From positions 3,366,942 through 3,430,941 of the forward strand of contig NC_037646.1 of NCBI RefSeq assembly GCF_003254395.2: a stretch of DNA of 64,000 nucleotides. The letters run 5' to 3'. The notes under the pieces are model-generated. The model worked only from the letters and a program-made list of their open reading frames with translations. It was not told where the DNA came from and ran no database searches. Both the position numbers and the translations under genes were made by a program. This document shows positions 12,458 through 26,000 of this stretch, piece after piece. This DNA comes from Apis mellifera (Eukaryota > Arthropoda > Insecta > Hymenoptera > Apidae). How positions within the stretch are numbered: position 1 is the first letter of the stretch; the number at the start of each line of letters is the position of its first letter.

Positions 12458-13933
12458 GAAGTTTAAGCATAATATTTCTGTGATAAATAATTAACTTGAA
12501 ATGGTTGAAATAATTGCTTCAAATTTATCTAAAAACCAGAGACTTTAACTTCACTTTATTACTACTCGTATTTAATTTCATTCAGTTTTGCTAAAAATAT
12601 TTTTCTCTCGCATTCCTTCCAATGTCAATAATTAATATAATATTTGCTTCCTCGTCGTACAATTTAATTTCAAAAATTTATAACCAATCAAACCACAAGG
12701 ACATGGCATTATTTATATATTGCATACCTTGCATTAACCAATTTTATCATTTTCAGGTTCGTGGTAAATATAGAAAACCATATCCCGTGGCGATAATAAC
12801 GGTAGAACATCGAAGTAAATCCTCGAGAAAAATCAACTTCCTCGCGTCACATTCCAATACGTGTTCCATCTATCGGACGCCTGTGCGTTCGAAACATCTT
12901 GCGTGGTATTTCAGCAACGTTCGTTTGATATTAAACGAACCGTTGATTTATACATCGATTATTCATATTTTCGAATTCCCTGCACAATGAAACAGACAAT
13001 TGTAATTTATTACCAACCAGTAAACTCTCTTTTCAACACTTCGAACGGTTATCCTCCTCGTAAAATCGTGCGAATCGATAAGAATTCGAGAATTGGCGGG
13101 AATTTTGAACAGAAGCTGAACGAGAAGAGGCCGCGCCCTTTCGCGGCATCCTTCCTTACACCTGCGATAGAGATCGGTTCGAAAGGGAACGCTTTTGAAA
13201 CGCAACGAGAGAGAAAAAAGGACCATGAAACGTACTAATCGAACCACTTCCTTAGGGGTCCAGTTATACCCCTCTAACTATCGCGGTAAGCCATCGAAAC
13301 TCGTAAAGTGCAAGACAAAATCGCCATAAATGCGTGCGTGACTGAAATATGGCGCAGTAATGTTTATGAGATGCTGTTACTTGTCAGTTACCGCTGAAAA
13401 GAATAATAACCCGCGCCTGTTACCACGCCTCGGTACGCACTTATTTATTAATAACAAGTTACACAAATCAAGGTATCGCTAGGCTGCCACGGAATGATAG
13501 CCTTTATTCCCCGACTCCTCGAGGGTACCCACGTGGGAAAAACCATTGTGCAAAGCAGAACACTTCCTCCCATTTTCCGCATTCTGGCATGCCTATATAC
13601 ACTTAATTTATTATCAACTTAATTATTATTTCCTCAGAATCGATGGAATAATTTCCTCGATAATTTCCCAGATCTATCCATCAATATTTCTTATTGTGTA
13701 AAATAATTACACAAAAATGTTTTATCAATTTCTTTTCTTCTTTTTCTCTATCAGGAATTTATTTCCACCTCCTTACAATTTTTCTACCCCGTTCGTCGAA
13801 GAAATCGACGCTTCGAAAGCAAAGAAATCCGATTCCGTGGGGAGGGGAAAGGAAGGATTGCGGCTCGGTAATCTGTTAACTCGCGGTTGCATATCGTAGA
13901 TGCTTGCTTGCGTGCCACGGATCTGTTCCTCCG

Positions 13934-13937
<4 letters not shown>

Positions 13938-13965
<28 letters not shown>
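13938..13965 (+). repeat. (TC)14 microsatellite
   Basis: Twenty-eight bases of uninterrupted TC at the left side of the GC-rich block. It is complementary in sense to the GA tract 800 bp to its right. Confidence 0.95.
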
Positions 13966-14510
13966 GCGTTAATCCGACTTCGATATCCCAGGCATCGCAC
14001 ATCCGCAGTTTCGAGGGGCGCGCCGATTAAATATCGGTATACGTTTCCAACTTGTAACTCGTCGATCGCGAGGGAAGGTATGTGTATGCGCGGGGAGGGG
14101 GGAGAGAGAGAGAGAGGGCGAGGCGGTTATTAAGTTAGTCTCGGGGGATTCGTTGGGCGGCGCAACGTATGAATTACACGTGTATGATGATCCCGGCTCC
14201 GTCGATATCCGTCGAACGATCATGGGAAATATCTCGCTGTGTGTGGGGCAGGGGGGGGGGTGATGAGGACCGAAGGGTGGATGCTCCCCTTCGATGGGTG
14301 AAAGTAATAACAGTGAGACGTGCGCGTACACAACGGCGAAATCACGCACGCTGACCAGCTTCAGCTTCAGCGTCGAGAGATGCTGGTGGACCCAGGCCTC
14401 CCTCCCTCCTCTACGTGACCGGTGCTCCGAGCTATTTTTCGATACGACCGGCACTTAGGTGCACGCCGGCCGCAACAACCGCCCGTCTCTCCTTGAGCGG
14501 AAAGGGGATC

Positions 14511-14529
14511 CTCCTCCTCCTCCTCCTCT
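14511..14529 (+). repeat. (CTC)n trinucleotide repeat
   Basis: About six uninterrupted CTC units inside the GC-rich block. Confidence 0.9.
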
Positions 14530-14737
14530 TCCGCCGCGAGTAGGATCACAGACACAGCGTCCTTGGGAAACTCGAGGGGGAGGGAGGCGAGGACGAGGCT
14601 AGGAGGGATAATTGTGGGACGGATCTGTATCTACCGTGAAATTCGAGTGAAAACGATCGCGATGACTGAGGTCGGTGAATGAGAGGCGAGGGTGGTTCAG
14701 CTACTTCTCGCTCGCCACCCTTTTCCTTCTTCGTTGT

Positions 14738-14738
<1 letters not shown>

Positions 14739-14831
<93 letters not shown>
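14739..14831 (+). repeat. (GA)46 microsatellite
   Basis: Ninety-three bases of perfect GA, the longest uninterrupted simple repeat in the window. Such tracts can bind GAGA-type factors in insects and are highly length-variable. Confidence 0.98.
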
Positions 14832-14836
<5 letters not shown>

Positions 14837-15252
14837 TGTTATTCGCTCGATGATGATGTTGTCGCGATTTTCGTGATGGAAATGTTGGTTAATGTGTAGG
14901 GGATGGAGATGGAACGGTTGGAGGATTTCTTTTTTTTTTGGTTGGTGAAATATTATGATGAGAGAAAGAGGGAAAGGGGAGTGTGAAAATGATGAATTCT
15001 TATCCGCGGCGTTTCAAAACGCGTGTAATATTGTTTCGTCGAGGGGGTGAGGATTTTGCGCGAAAAGGTGAAATGGTATAATAATGGAAGAAGTTATTAT
15101 ATACGTTGCTTTTCATAATATTGAATCAATTGAATGGTTTTAGAGATGGATTGTTTCATAGATCGTTTGGAAAAATATTCCTGGAAATCGATGAACAAGA
15201 TTACGTTCGTTATTAGAGTTTAAAGATACTTTCGTTCATTATGAATAAATTA

Positions 15253-15950
15253 TAAAAAAAAACTATTTTTATTGAAAAATTTTGATGAAATAGTAAGTTC
15301 AAAATAATCTGAATCCGTGTGTACAAATTATGATAATATTTGATTGTACAAGAAATGAATCTTATTGGATGAAATTCTTAAAATCTCTTAAAATCTTATT
15401 GTATAAAAAAATATATTTTTATCGAAAATTTTGATAATAATTGATAAGAATTGTAGATGGACGCCAAAATTGAATTCGAATGCTTGCAAGTATTAAAATA
15501 TTAAATTCAAAATAATCTGAACCCGTTTGTACAAATTACGATTACCACAGTAATATTTGATTATACAAGAAATGAATCTTATTGTATAAAAAAATATATT
15601 TTTATCGAAAATTTTGATAATAAAAGAATTGTAGATGGAGTACACCAAAATCAAATTCGAATGCTTGTAAGTATTAAAATATTAAATTCAAAATAATCTG
15701 AACCCATTTGTACAAATTACGATACCGTGACAATATTTGATTATACAAGAAATGAATCTTATTGTAAAAAAAAATATATTTTTATTGAAAAATTTCGAAA
15801 ATTTTGATAATAAAAGAATTGTAGACAGAGTATGCCCAAATTAAATTCGAATGCTTGTAAATATTAAAATATTAAATTCAAAATAATTTGAACCCGTGTG
15901 TACAAATTATGATAATATTTAATTATACAAGAAATGAATCTTACGCTTAC
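15253..15950. repeat. tandem array A, about 180-217 bp units, 3.5 copies
   Basis: The marker CAAGAAATGAATCTTA recurs (last base variable) at about 15349, 15566, 15746 and 15929, giving spacings of 217, 180 and 183 bp. The first interval is longer because of an extra AT-rich segment containing repeated TCTTAAAA. Copies are diverged by substitutions and small indels. The array ends about 1 kb from the last Atg16 exon seen. Confidence 0.88.
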
Positions 15951-16913
15951 AAACGCTCGATGCGACAGTTTGAATTGCGGTAGCCGACACTGTGGCTCGA
16001 AGAAGTTGCTGGCATCCAGACTATCGTATAAATTTGCGATATCCCATATACATATATCTATATATCTATTATATACATATATATATACATATGCATGTAT
16101 AAAAATATTATATGTGCGGGATATACGGTGGAATAGGCGGGCGTGTCCAAGGATATATATATATAAAGGTTGGAGGAGGAAATCGGGTCACGCCGAAATA
16201 TTTTTCCGCGCCTTTCCACTTCAGGTTAGGGGATGTGAGCGCACGAATTATAGAACGTGAAGTTTCTGTAAAGCACTCGAAGAAGCTTGCTACAATTATG
16301 ACCGGCTTGACGCTTTTATGGAAACAAAGTTTTGGAGGTGGTAAATTTTAATGTTTAATTATATAATGGAATTTGTAAATTGAAAATATAACATCATCGT
16401 GTTTCGCGAATTGATTAATTTTGAACGGTAAATGTTGGAGGATTTTAATCTTCTTTAATTAATATTATTAATTTTAATCTCCTAAATGATATAATTTATT
16501 AATTTACGTAAGATCGTTTTCTTTTCATCGTTTTCTTTCATTGTTGAAAAAGATTCGTTTGTTCGAGTGATATTCTTTTAATTGGTTGGAATTGAATAAT
16601 TTTAACTGTGAATTATATTTCTTTTGGGATTAAATACAATGACCTAATTTAATAGTAGAATTAATGGCTTATGTATCCATTTAAATATTAATTTAAATAG
16701 GTATTTTAAATATTTCAAATTTATATATATTATGGTAATTGGAACATTATAATGAAATATGTGTAAGTAATTACTTTTGTTTTCTTAATAAAATATATTT
16801 TAATCTCTTAACTTTTTCAAAAATGTCTACATATTTTCGATGATTATAAGTAAAAAAATACGAAGATCGTAATTTTTTATAAATTCTAGTAATTAACAAG
16901 GGGAGATACTTAC
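15951..16913. other. AT-rich stretch, TA-rich near 16.05 kb
   Basis: A balanced segment at 15950-16020 is followed by TA-rich low-complexity DNA (16045-16105). A second less AT-rich segment lies at 16105-16340. The terminal Atg16 exon could be expected here or further left, but I found no segment encoding the end of a WD40 propeller. Confidence 0.4.
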
Positions 16914-17060
16914 GAATGGTTTTTCAACACAGTCTCAATCGTGTTAGTGGCGACAGACCAAATGAAAACGGACCCGTCTGAAGAACCAACCGCTATGTAC
17001 TGACCATCTGGACTAAAAGTAGCTCGTGTCCAGTCGAAACCGACTTTAAACCCATCGGCG
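16914..17060 (-). CDS. Atg16: Atg16 exon, WD blade ~7
   Basis: 147-nt exon encoding ADGFKVGFDWTRATFSPDG, then QYIAVGSSDGSVFIWSV and IETVLKNHS. It ends with two bases of a Ser codon, so one further exon is needed for the final strands (about 25-30 residues in relatives). The acceptor is a long T-rich tract with TTTTTCAG; the donor is GTAAGT at 16908-16913. Confidence 0.95.
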
Positions 17061-20000
17061 CTGAAAAAGAAAAAAAATGAAACTAATTTCATTTCAATAA
17101 TTATTAAAAAGTTAATTTTGAATATTTTGTCAACGAAACTTTTGAAAGACTAATAATCCTGAACGATTAAAAAATAATTATTTGTTAAAATTAATTTTCC
17201 TTTTTCTTTTAATGAATTATTAGAAATTATTTAAAATATAGTAATTTTGATCATGAATGATTCACAATTGGCTAAAACTAATTTATCATCAAGTTACTAC
17301 GAAATATAAAATAAAAATCTGTTTTTGCCTTAATTTTTTTCTATAAAAGCCACTTACCTAAATGATCCAATGATCTTCTTCATCCGCAGATCGATGAGTT
17401 TCAATGTATCATCTCTGACACAGCTCAAAAGGTAATTTGCATCTACGAACAATCAGATATCCCTACTTAAATTGAATTAAAGTTTAATTAATTGCGTTGA
17501 TATGATTGTAAAAGGATGATAAAAGAAGAAAAAAAGGAATTTACAGCTTCTTCATATCACACAATTCGTTTGTTGAAGATTACACTTTCGAGAGATCTCT
17601 AAAGAAATTCAAACCATTTTTCATTTAAATAAATAACATATTAATCGAAACAAAAAATTGTTCAAATGCATTAAATATATTAATTATTAAAACTTTCTTT
17701 TTCTTTATCATATAAAAAATTTAAATAAATAATCTATTAAATTCAAATTGTGTGACAAAATTTTTCGTGAATTCGTGTTACAATGGCAACGAAGAAAGAA
17801 ATACTTTAGCTCCTTGAAATTTATAAAAAAAAAAAAGGTAAGTAAGTAAGTAAGTAAGTAAGTAAATAAATAACTCTTTTTTCGAGATATATAAATCTTA
17901 TAGGGAGACGTTCGAGAAAGGTTTCATTGTGAATCTAGCGGCCATTTCCCAAGGAATGGTATATTATACTTTAATGGAAGTATACATAATGTATTACGGT
18001 GAATGATAAAGGAAAAGCATTAGAGTGGCGCAATGTAATCGAGCAGAATTTTACAGTCTTAGCGATATCGTTTCGAATTTTAGTTTTATGTCGCCGAAAT
18101 TACTCGAGTGCACCTTTCTTCGAAGAAGAATTCTTTGGCAAGTTGATCTTTCCAAAAGAGGCGTGATTTTTCCAATTGTAATAAAATTGTTTTAAATCAT
18201 CAATTTAAATGTGGCCTAGAATTAAATTAATCACAGCAATAGGATAAATGTGAATAAATTACATCACAAATAATTTAAACAACAATTTACGTGAGAAAAT
18301 AAATGTAAAATTTTTCCACTTGTCCTTGAAATTCAAATTTTATAAATTTTGGCGAAAATTTTCTTATGTTCAACGATCATATAATTCGTAAAAATTTGAA
18401 ACTTCAGTAAACGATCATAAATTTAATTTTTTATAATTTCACAAAAAAGTACACGAGATTTGATAATAAATTTTATGGAAATTTTCAAAATTAATTATCA
18501 AAGTGTATCAAAGTATAATATATTTGCGCTTTATAGTTTATTCAAAAACTTAAAAAAAAGGTATTTTACTTTTTAATTATTTTATTTTCCCCATTTCTAT
18601 CGATTAAGATTTTCATTTTTTAAGATTTTATCGAACACGATAAACCGTTTAACTACGTGTAACGGTAACGATAATACTCAGCTTTAATTAATTCCAGATT
18701 AACAGAAATATTTTGAAACCTCATAATAGCGTAATTCGAATAATAATTCGAATTGAATTACAAGTTGCGCGAATTTCGAACAAAAGATATTAAATCTCGC
18801 GCGGGATAATATTTTTTAAACAATGATAAAATCTTTCCAATGATAAAACCTTTTAATTATGAAATATAACGTAAAGAAAAAGAAAGAAAAAAGAAAAAAA
18901 AACAGTTAAAAATTCACGATTTATTTTCCTTCTTGGAGAGAGAAAAATAAGAAGATCATACAAACTGAATATCATTTTTAACGCGTGCTCACTGTATATC
19001 TTAACATTCCTACGATACAATTTCTTATAGTGCTCGCAGCCTTTTTTTTATGTCCATGCTTCAAATGTTTGCATGCGATACGATTCCTCGAGTTCTACAA
19101 GTTGAAACATTTTCATAATTCAACATCTCTGTCCGTCTCCCCACAAGTTTGAATATTTTCCTTTGATACCTGCATCAATGCACAAAGTGCATTCAATATG
19201 ACTGATTAACAATTTCGCGAACTCCGATATATTTTCTCTTTGTCATGAAGATGATGGACCGAGGTATTATTTATTCTTTTCTACATTTCTCTCTCATCGT
19301 TGCATTTCTTGGGATTGAGTCGTGGAAAATTTTATTTTTATTATTTTTTTTTAATAATTAGAAAAACATCTGGAAACTTTTATTTCCAAAATTTTATATT
19401 TATTTTAAAAATTTTATCTATTTTTATTATTTATCATTTGAAAAATTTCATAATAATCAAAATAATGATTCGTTGAATCAGAAGAATATAACATTTACAT
19501 TTTTTTGTATAATTGAAAGCATATATAAATATAATCTTCCTGTTTAATCTTGCATATCATCTGATTAATTATTTCCTACAGTTGCAGTCTCCATGATTTA
19601 ATTTTATGTGAAAAGTTTATGACAAATGATTCTTCTTTGCAACTAGCCTTCCAATCTATCATTATTTATTCGGACAATATTTCAATCTCATAAAATTATA
19701 TAATTTAATACACACAACATTATAAGATATGGAATATTTCGAAAATATGAAAACTTACCACGAGATAAATCCAGCGAAGTGACCTTTCCTTCCAATAAAA
19801 TGTCATTTGAGCTGGATTCGGCTCTTGTGTCCCAAAATCTAATCCTATGGTCAAAATGGCCGCTAATTATTGTAGAACCCGCGCCGTCTGAGGTTACAAG
19901 ATCGTTGCAACTCGAGCCCGCAAACTTTGTTTCTATACCTGTCAACAAGCAAAATTAATCTAAATTCTTATATTTATAAATAATCAATAATATTTTATTC

Positions 20001-23000
20001 AACAATATTACAATTGTTTCATCGTACATAAACGTGAACATAGAAGGAGGAATCGTTTTCGTTTCAATTTTCTGAACGGGATAACATTATAAATGTACCG
20101 TTACACTGGCGCGATAAATCTTAAAATTACAAATTTATAGAGCCGTTCCAATTGGGGGGGGATGAGGAGGGGGCGTGTGAAAAGAAACGAAATCTCATTT
20201 CTCGATCCTCGGAAATTTCAATCAGATCGCGTCGCGTTCCCCGCGTATTCACATAAAATCTGCTTACGTCGGTACACCTAAGTTGACGGGTATGATGCAT
20301 TACCACCAAGTAATTGGACCCAGTAATTCCATCTTCATAGGAAGCACGGTTGCCTCGAGCGATATCGATAACCGGCGTATCGTCGCTGTAAGTTCGACAA
20401 GCTAATTGATCGCCTAGTAAATCACTTTTGATTCAATGTAGATCATCAAAGTAAAACGGACAATCGTATGCGAAATTCGTAATCGCTGCGTCGGACACGG
20501 ACCAGTCGTTTCGACGTTATTTATCGTCGTTTCCAAACCCGTGGCAAGAGTGTTTTCACGCGAGCAAAATTTCTTTGATTTAATTTTTTATTCCAGTTAA
20601 TTTTTAATTCCAATATACTTGAGGAATAATTAGATAATTGTTCAAGTTTTTCTAGGAGAAAAATTTAGAAACGATTTTTCAAAATTAGATGAGCAAATTC
20701 TTTTAATTATCTCTTACATTTTTTTTTGATATTCTGTATTAAAGAAAATGGTTCGAATCAAAAGTAACTCAAAAATATAATTATTAATGTATAATGAAAA
20801 TTTATTTATCGTAGAAACATATTTTTTTCCTAACTTAAAATTAAAGCAATAATTCTATGAACAATCTTTTTTTAATTTTCTTTATCTTTTTGCAAAATGT
20901 TTAACTATGAATGTAACGTAACAAATACAATATTTGAAAATATATTATTCCAAAATGTTTGTAGAAAGAAATTTATTTAACAAGATGTGGAAATTTAGCG
21001 TGCAATTGTAAATTTAATTTTTAATGTCTGATGTTTTAAAAATTTGTTTGAAAATTTAGAAATAGTTGGACAAAGTTTTTCCAGCAACTGGTCATAACAC
21101 AAGTTTTAATCTGTGTTTAACGTCTGCGTTTACTTTAAAAGATGAAGATAGCAGTCTTAAGGTAAGCGGTAGATTTGTAATTTATCCGATTTGCAATTTC
21201 AGTGTCAAAGAGTTTCTATATTGAAGCGCGTTGATTCTCAACAGTTGCGCGGAAATGCCGAGAGAAGCGTCGTTTCCTGAAGTAAATTAAGCTTGAAATC
21301 TTGCTTATTACGCTGTGGATATCGATGGAAACGACCGTAGCCTGGGAATTACAATTTGAAAAGAAGAAAGTATTTGTAATCTCCGGATAAAAACATTTAC
21401 TGCCAAAAGATTCTTAAATCAAATTAAATTATCCTATCTATTTATACTTTAAAAATCTGTTAATCAAAAAAATGGAACTTAATTTATTAATTACACGTTT
21501 ATTCTCTTCTAGTTTAAACGAAATATATAACAACTCGTCGTTATATATTTATTATATAACAGATTTGCATTTCGAATTCATTCAAAACTATTGAATTGCA
21601 TTATATATATATATATCTTATATAGATCTCCCTTTGAATCCGTTTCCTTCGTTCAATCTAAAGTACCTAACCGTTTCTCGACGTCGATTCACTTTTCCTC
21701 CTGTATTAACCAAGAAAGCCTCTCAATGGATTACAGTTAACCATAAGCACAACCTCGCTTTCAATCTCGTGCTCCCTTTTTTTTCGAGACTGATCTACAT
21801 CTTCCTCCAATCTTCAACATGCTATGTAAAATGAATGAATAACGAGTGCTTCAAATAAATACGTAAACAATGTGCATGTATTATACATAGAAATAAATGG
21901 AAAAATAGATAGAATTTTGGTAACAATTCTACGAACAAATTTATAAATAGACAAAAGAATATAATCTTGTTCCATATTATTAAAAAATTAAAACTTTATT
22001 CCAATAGAATCTCTGATTCTAATTTCTTTCGATTATAGGAGAGGCGGCGGGATGATACTCAGATCTGACCTGATTGTCGCCAGATTTCCCTCCGTTCATT
22101 AAGTATTTACCGTCCATAAACAGAAACAAGTGAAATTTGAATGGAATAAGCATTTCGCGGCAGATGTTTCCGTGAGCCGACACAGCTGCGAAACAGTTAA
22201 CAAGATGATAGGGGGACGTTGTAGCGGCAAGGAAGGATGATAATAATCCGATAGAAAACAGCTGATCCACTTTAAGCGTAGTTTTTTTCTTTCTTTTTCT
22301 TTGTCTCAAACCGTGGCGCGCTTTAAACAATAATTCACGGTTAAACGCGCTTTCAGCAACGGCGGGCCCCCTCCCCCTCCTGCATTGTCCTCTCCTCTTG
22401 CGAGATTTATTTGCGCAAAACTTTTGTACAACCTCGCCCACCTTCGCCCGCCTTTCCCTGATAGCGAAGCCTCGATTATTTTCACTATTTTGGAACGACA
22501 AAAGCGTGGGAACGGACGTCAAGTGCGACGTTGTACATCACAGTTGCGTGTGTATCAAACGCTACGACTTTATCCACGATCTACGAAATTAATTTTAAAA
22601 ATTCGTGGGAAAAATGTAATCTAATTTCTTTTTAGTGCTGCGAACGGAAGTGACGACGAATCCATGTTTATTCCAAGTTTTTTTGTATTTATATCGTGTA
22701 AAGAGAGAAGGGAAGGAGCGCTCTTGTGTTGAAAAAGAAGAAGAAAAGAATTGAAGTTTCGCGTCTAGATTTCGTCGAGTGCTCGTATCCGCCTGGGACA
22801 AGTTAGCGAAAGGGCTTCTACTTTTTGCCTTCAACGAGTACCCGTTCTCCATTATTGCGCGGAATGATTCTGGAATGATTCTAGAATTATCTGCAAAAGT
22901 TTGCACGATATATTACATACACCAACTGCAAACTTTCTTTCGAGAAAAAAATATATATATTCGAAAATTATCGAGAAGCTTCGTCGAACTAATATTATTT

Positions 23001-26000
23001 TCTATATAATTCTTTTCTCAAAAAAAGATTTCAAATAATTAGAATTAGATTATATTATTTTTTCTGAAAATAATAATCTCTAAAAACTGGAGGATAAATT
23101 ATACAATATCATCCTTCCATTCGGATCTTGCGAATTAATACGACCACGTTCCGCTATCATCCGCGGCAGGCTACACCGTGTATACTTTGTCAATAGTGCC
23201 CCCCCCACGTTGGCCACCCACCAAGTTCGATTGTAGCTCGAATGTTGACCATAATGTAAATCGATATCTCGAACGGGTCCTTCGAACGATATGGTTTCAC
23301 GAGATTAGTGAACCGCCTGTTGGGATGTAAATCCCGCGTACATTTGCAAACCGTCCAACTTTCATTGGCTCGGCTCGTATCAGTCAGTCACGTCGTTCAA
23401 TTTACTTTTCTCACCCCTTAAAGCTACCCCCATTCGCCTGTATCCTCGCCACTTTCGAAAAAAATTATCACTTTGCCACCCTTTTCTTTAAAACCGCCGC
23501 TTATCACGCGGAGGATCCGAGGAAAATTGTTGGGAAGGGATATGGGATCCACGCACGAACTACGATCTGTATATTTCATTTTCCTCGTAGGTCTCTCCGA
23601 ATCGGTTGTAAATAATCGGCTTATCCTCCCCTTTTTTAAATCATCGATCCGGTAATAAAAATCCTGCTCCACGTAAGAAATTATATATATATATGTGTAT
23701 ATGTATGTATGTATGTATGTATAAGATGTTTCGAAAGAGATTCTGCGGAAGCAAAATCATTTTTTACGATAAAAGGCAGGGGATAAAAATTGGATGGTTT
23801 GCGGAACGTCAATTTCATCGGCCGAAATTCGATTTGAAATTTGATTTCAGATACATTGATTTAAATATTTTTTTATTTTTTATTTATTTTATTTTACTTT
23901 ATTTTGTTTATTTATTTATTTTTTATTTTATTTTATTTTATTTTATACGTATTCGGCATGGAAAAAATATAATTTATCGCCGTGTATCGTACATTTTGAC
24001 GGATCCAGGCATTGAAACGTAAAATATGAGATATATTCTCGAAGCATTCTTTTTTTTAGGAGAATTATTTAGAAAAGTGTGGGGAGGGGGGAAAAAAAGT
24101 GATTTGCTTGAATTATTATTTAATTATCTTACGGTTCATGTATTAACTGGTTGATATAAAAATTTTATATCTTTGTGCGAGGTGGAATTTTGAAAATGGA
24201 ATTTCTAAAATATAAAAAATTTTTATTATTTTATCTTTCGTATAAACATGAATTGTCATTTTATACGAGAGATATAAAATGGTGAATTAAAAAATTGAAT
24301 TTATTACAGTAGTTAAAAAGTTTTCTGCAGTCACGAGCATCATTTTTGCACAATTTTATTATGAAATCCTATTAAAATTGTATAATTTTTTCTTTTTTTT
24401 TTAAATTTTGTAAAAGCATTACTTCGTTAATTCCACGTATAATAAGATTAATCGCAATTTCACGATAGAAAATTTTAATATCAAAAATTGAAATATCCAA
24501 AGTTTCATTGAGCCCCCCAAAAAAAAAAGAACATCGGATTGTCAAATCTTGAGAATCAGAAAGAAGAATCACAAGAACTTCTCGTTTTCTCAAATAACCT
24601 ATTTCAAAAAGTTCTAAAATTACTGCAGTAAAAAAGATACTTTTTCCAAAAGACTCTTTCTTCTGACTTTTACAAAATTCTCCTTTCGTTTCCTTTTACA
24701 ATTCCATCCTCCAGAACAAGTATTTGCAAATGTTAATAATAAAACCTCTCTCGATGTCTCTTAACTATTACAAAAAAAAAAAATATACAAAATTCATAAT
24801 TCAATATGAATCTTATCATCGTATAAACCTCTTCTTGATTTTGATATCCATTTAAGAGAGTTTAATTTGATATTACAAAAAGTGACTTGAGGCAATTGAA
24901 TCTCCCAGGCCTGAATACGAATAGTTCTTTTCAAACTCTGGAACGGAACATATATCAAATCGAAAGATAAGGGATGACATCTAATAAAAGAAATCGCGTA
25001 TTGAAAGCATTATCGAGCTGAATATTTCTCGCGTAAACGGCTGACAATTTCCGCATCCATACAAATTGATATTGCGCATGATTTTATTTCTATGCGGTGT
25101 ACGCTCCCAAAATAATTCCCAATATTTGTTCACCGTTCGTGTAAATGTTTGAATAGTAAATATACCACGGATGAATTATTTTCGTCCACGAATATAATCG
25201 TGATCGACTCTCGATACGTGTTTCTCGCCATTCTTATTATCATTATTATTATTATTTAGCTCGTATTATTACTTTCTCTCTCCATGCATGCTCTTCCTAA
25301 ATATCGAAAAAAATAAATAAATAAACAAATAACTCAACTCGTGTATAAGCCGAAATCTCTATTTTTATAAACGAATTATATATAAAAATATTCGTAACTA
25401 AGTCCGGTTTAATAACTTTATATAAACATTGATTTTGCAAAAATTGATACAAATCGAAATATACCGTACAAAAGGCGACATTTGGATTAATACGATTACA
25501 CGTTTTCAATTTTATTTTCAAATTTTCAATTTGTTTATGTATTTTTCCCTCCCCTCGTTTCGAAACTATCAATAAATCCAATCGTTATTCGTTTAAAAAA
25601 AAATAAAAATAATTGATATCGATTATTATATTATCAATAATGTTAATCACATCGTACAAGATGATACAATAGCTATTTAAATAGTACGTTATTTTTAAAG
25701 AATTAATTTAATTAGCATTCTTGTACATTCATTCGTATATAATTTATATATTCAATAGAAGAATATAAAATAATTAAAATATATTAGAATACAATTCAAT
25801 GCGATTAATAATATTATTATACGAAGAATCATAAACCATCCAATTTGTGTGAAAAGATATATTTCGAAATCAATAAATCCAATCGTTATTCGTTTAAAAA
25901 GAAGTAAAAATAATTGATATCGATTATTATATTATCAGTAATGTTAATCACATCGTACAAGATGATACAATAGCTATTTAAATAGTTATTTTTAAAGAAT

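Larger units (their letters stand above)
12458..15252. other. no recognised gene; GC-rich block at 13.8-14.7 kb
   Basis: The left part is mixed, with a balanced block at about 12770-13560. From about 13780 to 14720 the DNA is GC-rich and CpG-rich, with open frames on several strands. The longest (161 codons, minus, 13969-14454) opens at GTG and resembles no family. The block has a CT tract on its left and a very long GA tract on its right. A promoter or enhancer is possible but not shown. Confidence 0.4.

Noticed and set aside
13969..14454. 161-codon minus-strand open frame in the GC-rich block
   Set aside because: It opens at GTG; the GC-rich, low-stop composition gives open frames in several phases, and the translation is low-complexity (runs of P, S and L).
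21085..21161. Plus-strand 77-nt segment between TTTTTCCAG and AAG|GTAAGC, one frame open
   Set aside because: Length is too short to be significant, it lies within an Atg16 intron on the other strand, and no partner exon or family was seen.
22019..22522. 167-codon minus-strand open frame, the longest in the window
   Set aside because: It opens at TTG, its first ATG is near the end, it resembles no family and it lies inside the 8.7-kb Atg16 intron in a balanced-composition block where long open frames are expected.
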